This document shows, piece by piece, positions 61,997 to 64,000 of a stretch of DNA of 64,000 nt. The notes beneath the pieces were generated by a model, which searched no databases, was not told where the DNA came from, and worked only from the letters and a program-made list of their open reading frames with translations. This DNA is from Planctomycetota bacterium (GTDB taxonomy: Bacteria > Planctomycetota > OFTM77): positions 62,001 through 126,000 of the forward strand of contig JAJDCO010000031.1 in the NCBI GenBank assembly GCA_029260795.1, given 5' to 3'. Position numbers and translations under genes: made by a program. The first letter of the stretch is position 1. Each line of letters starts with the position of its first letter.

Positions 61997-62818
61997 TCAC
62001 ACGCAGGCTTGAAAGCGTTCCTTGCAAGTCGCGATGACCTCGTCGCCCGGACGTCGCCACCAGTTTGCGGTTGAGAAGATCTCGACCTCGATCGGCCCGA
62101 CATAGCCGGCCGCGCTCACGGCGCGGTGTAGCGCGGGCAGGTCGATGACGCCGTCTCCCATCATTCCGCGGTCGAGCAGCAGATCCGTCGTCGGCACGAG
62201 CCAGTCGCACACGTGGAAGCCGAGGATGCGGCCGGCGGCTCGTGCGATCGCCGCTTCGAGCTTCGGGTCCCACCAGACGTGATAGGCATCGACTGCGACG
62301 CCCACGCCCTCGCCCAGCGCGTCGCACAGGTCGAGGGCTTGGTCGAGCGTGTTGATGGCGCAGCGGTCGGCGGCATACATCGGATGGAGCGGCTCGATCG
62401 CCACCGGGACGCCGGCTGCACGCGCGTTCGGCAGCACGGCGGCCAGACCTTCCCGAATCATCTGACGGGCGCCGATGAGATCCTTGGATCCGGCCGGCAG
62501 CCCGCCTGCCACGAGGATCAGGCAATCGGCGTCCAGCTCGGCGGCTTGCTCGATGGCGATCCGGCAATCATCGAGTGCCGCCTGACGCTTCCCGGCTGTT
62601 GGATGAGGGAACATTCCGCCGCGACACAGGCTGCTGACCTTCAGGCCCGAGTCGTCGAGTCGACGCTTCGCCTCCGCCAGCCCGCACTCCTCGAGCTTGT
62701 CCCGCCAGATACCGATGCCGGGAACGTCTTGGGTCGAGTAGGCGGCGATCGCCTCAGCGAGCGTGTGCTGCTGGCGAGTGGTGGCCTGGTTGATCGACAG
62801 GCGATTCCGATCGGCCAT
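61997..62818 (-). CDS. Sugar phosphate isomerase/epimerase (AP-endonuclease-2-like TIM barrel)
   Basis: A 273-residue TIM-barrel protein of the xylose-isomerase-like family. It begins LSINQATTRQQHTLAEAI, has VAIEPLHPMYAADRCAI (metal-ligand Glu), VGVAVDAYHVWWDPKLE (Asp and His ligands), ILGFHVCDW, and YVGPIEVEIFS with the last Glu. Such enzymes interconvert keto and aldo sugars or related acids. It follows the enolase-superfamily gene by 14 bases, in one operon, which points to joint sugar-acid breakdown. Confidence 0.9.
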   Translation of the reverse strand: MADRNRLSINQATTRQQHTLAEAIAAYSTQDVPGIGIWRDKLEECGLAEAKRRLDDSGLKVSSLCRGGMFPHPTAGKRQAALDDCRIAIEQAAELDADCLILVAGGLPAGSKDLIGARQMIREGLAAVLPNARAAGVPVAIEPLHPMYAADRCAINTLDQALDLCDALGEGVGVAVDAYHVWWDPKLEAAIARAAGRILGFHVCDWLVPTTDLLLDRGMMGDGVIDLPALHRAVSAAGYVGPIEVEIFSTANWWRRPGDEVIATCKERFQACV

Positions 62819-62832
62819 CAGACGATTCTCCT

Positions 62833-64000
62833 TCAGCGTCGAGCCGCGGGCATGTCCGACAAGGTCTCGAAGTCGGGCCGGGCACCCGAGGCGAACCCGG
62901 GTCCGCTCAACGAGTCGATGGCGAGGACTCCGTCTTCGATTCGGAGGCGGACGTTGCCGCCCGCCCGCCGGTAGAGATCGGGATGGGCCGCCAGGAAGGC
63001 TTCCTGCTCGGCGGCCGGCGCGCCCCGAAAGCCGTCGACGTAGTGATGACCATTGCGCTCGACGTGAGTCACTCCGATCAGGTTCGCCAGTGCCAGGTCT
63101 TGCTGCACCGCGAGACCCGCCTGCGTCGTGAGGTCTTCTCCCGTAATGAAGTACCGCGGTCCCCACGCGCGGCAACGGCCGGCATTGATCAGCGACTTGT
63201 AGAGCCCCTTGCACGACTTCGAAGACACTCCTTGGTAGCCGAGGGCCCTCGCCTTCGGAAACGCGTCTAGCGTCGCGTCCGATTCGTCGATGACGACAGG
63301 CTTGCGACGGGCCAGCGCCGTGACGTCGGCTTCGAGCGCAACCTCGCGGCTCAGCGGCTGCTCGACGAAGAGGATCGACCGCGCGAATCGCTCGGACGTC
63401 GAGTCGGGGAGCGCGTCCAGCAAGGCGAGCACGCTGGTCACGTCGATGTATTGCTCATTGCCGTCCAGGCTCGTCCAGTACTCGCCGCCACCATCGAGGA
63501 CAGCCGCGATCTCGCTCAGCCGCCGCGAGTCGGCATCGACGTCGCCGCCGACCTTGATCTTGAAGTAACGAGGGCGGTAGGCGGCGAGGACCTCCAGCAG
63601 GGTTTCCGGCAAACCGTCTCCAACAGGATCGGGGCTGCTCGTGATTGGATCGACCCCACCGATGGTGTGGCGGAGCTGGATCGAGCGAGCGGGCTGCAGG
63701 GATCGCAGGAAAGCGTCGGCATCGAATTCGTCGGACTCCAGCCCGGGGCGATTGAGACGAACGGCGTCGTAGAAGCCGAGGCCTTCGATTCGACACAGGG
63801 CATCGAGAATCGCCTTGTCGAGCTGTGCCGGTCCGAAGCCGGCGACCAGCGGAGGATCTCCCGCGAGTCCGAAGGCTTCCTGCTGCACTCTCACGCACCT
63901 CGTGAAGAGCTGGAACGGCGTGGCGGTGCCGGCGTCGCTGTAGAGATCGGCGGCCGAACGCAACGAGCGACGGAGCTGGTCCCAGTTGTCCTCGAGGCGG
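62833..64000 (-). CDS. Enolase-superfamily enzyme, 5' end outside the window
   Basis: At least 389 residues; the frame stays open to the right edge, so the N-terminus is missing. The barrel domain shows YFKIKVGGDVDADSRRL (KxK catalytic motif), SLDGNEQY and FVEQPLSREV (metal-ligand Asp and Glu), VVIDESDATLD, and GVSSKSCKGLYKSL with a second Lys. This places it in the mandelate-racemase/muconate-lactonising branch. The substrate is probably a sugar acid or related hydroxy acid. It is co-transcribed with the isomerase downstream. Confidence 0.87.
   Translation of the reverse strand, partial: RLEDNWDQLRRSLRSAADLYSDAGTATPFQLFTRCVRVQQEAFGLAGDPPLVAGFGPAQLDKAILDALCRIEGLGFYDAVRLNRPGLESDEFDADAFLRSLQPARSIQLRHTIGGVDPITSSPDPVGDGLPETLLEVLAAYRPRYFKIKVGGDVDADSRRLSEIAAVLDGGGEYWTSLDGNEQYIDVTSVLALLDALPDSTSERFARSILFVEQPLSREVALEADVTALARRKPVVIDESDATLDAFPKARALGYQGVSSKSCKGLYKSLINAGRCRAWGPRYFITGEDLTTQAGLAVQQDLALANLIGVTHVERNGHHYVDGFRGAPAAEQEAFLAAHPDLYRRAGGNVRLRIEDGVLAIDSLSGPGFASGARPDFETLSDMPAARR

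Overview
High-GC (roughly 65 percent by eye) bacterial chromosome segment with about 48 genes. The gene content suggests Planctomycetota or a neighbouring deep lineage. Pointers are a formylglycine-type sulfatase, a SASA-type esterase, many large secreted beta-propeller and beta-helix proteins sharing one all-beta module, PQQ-like and Kelch propellers, and FHA and sigma-54 AAA+ genes. The taxonomy is an inference from gene content only. No rRNA, tRNA, CRISPR array or intact insertion sequence was recognised.

Layout. 0-1.3 kb: an NTF2-like protein and a HigB/HigA toxin-antitoxin pair. 1.4-5.9 kb (minus): NAD-linked molybdenum formate dehydrogenase, fdhB-fdhA; fdhA is interrupted by an in-frame UGA that is almost certainly selenocysteine. 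6-14.9 kb: membrane protein, lipoprotein, sulfatase, SASA esterase, M28 peptidase, a gene remnant and an MtfA-like peptidase. 15-19.2 kb: hutH behind an EfpL-type elongation factor, divergent from hutU. 19.2-22.1 kb: sugar nucleotidyltransferase, CoA-binding protein and poly(A) polymerase. 22.4-28.6 kb: three secreted proteins, the last a propeller fused to a family-5 solute-binding domain. 28.6-36.1 kb: endonuclease V, UvrD/PcrA helicase, a sigma-54 AAA+ protein without a DNA-binding domain, a CAP-domain protein and an FHA protein. 36.3-42 kb: PRTase-like protein, a large unknown, a MobA-like transferase and a sulfatase-fold lipoprotein. 42-47 kb: redox island (two thioredoxin-fold proteins divergent from a second selenoprotein of the AhpD family, then DoxX-like, membrane protein and threonine aldolase). 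47.3-56.8 kb: two paralogous Kelch proteins flanking a two-component island, half decayed and half intact, plus a beta-helix protein. 56.8-64 kb: diguanylate cyclase, RicT/PSP1 protein, a 62-bp tandem repeat, DHH phosphoesterase, PQQ-like propeller, and a sugar isomerase/enolase-superfamily pair running off the right edge.

Main result. Two independent genes, fdhA and an AhpD-like gene, each carry an in-frame TGA at the position of a catalytic Cys/Sec, and each has a bacterial SECIS-like hairpin just downstream. A default gene caller would split both. Together they indicate that this genome decodes UGA as selenocysteine, although no sel genes lie in the window.

Other themes are GC-rich hairpins without U-tracts just past many stop codons, and small families of dispersed or tandem GC-rich repeats near 7.8, 9.4, 29.4, 42.1, 49.0 and 58.7 kb.
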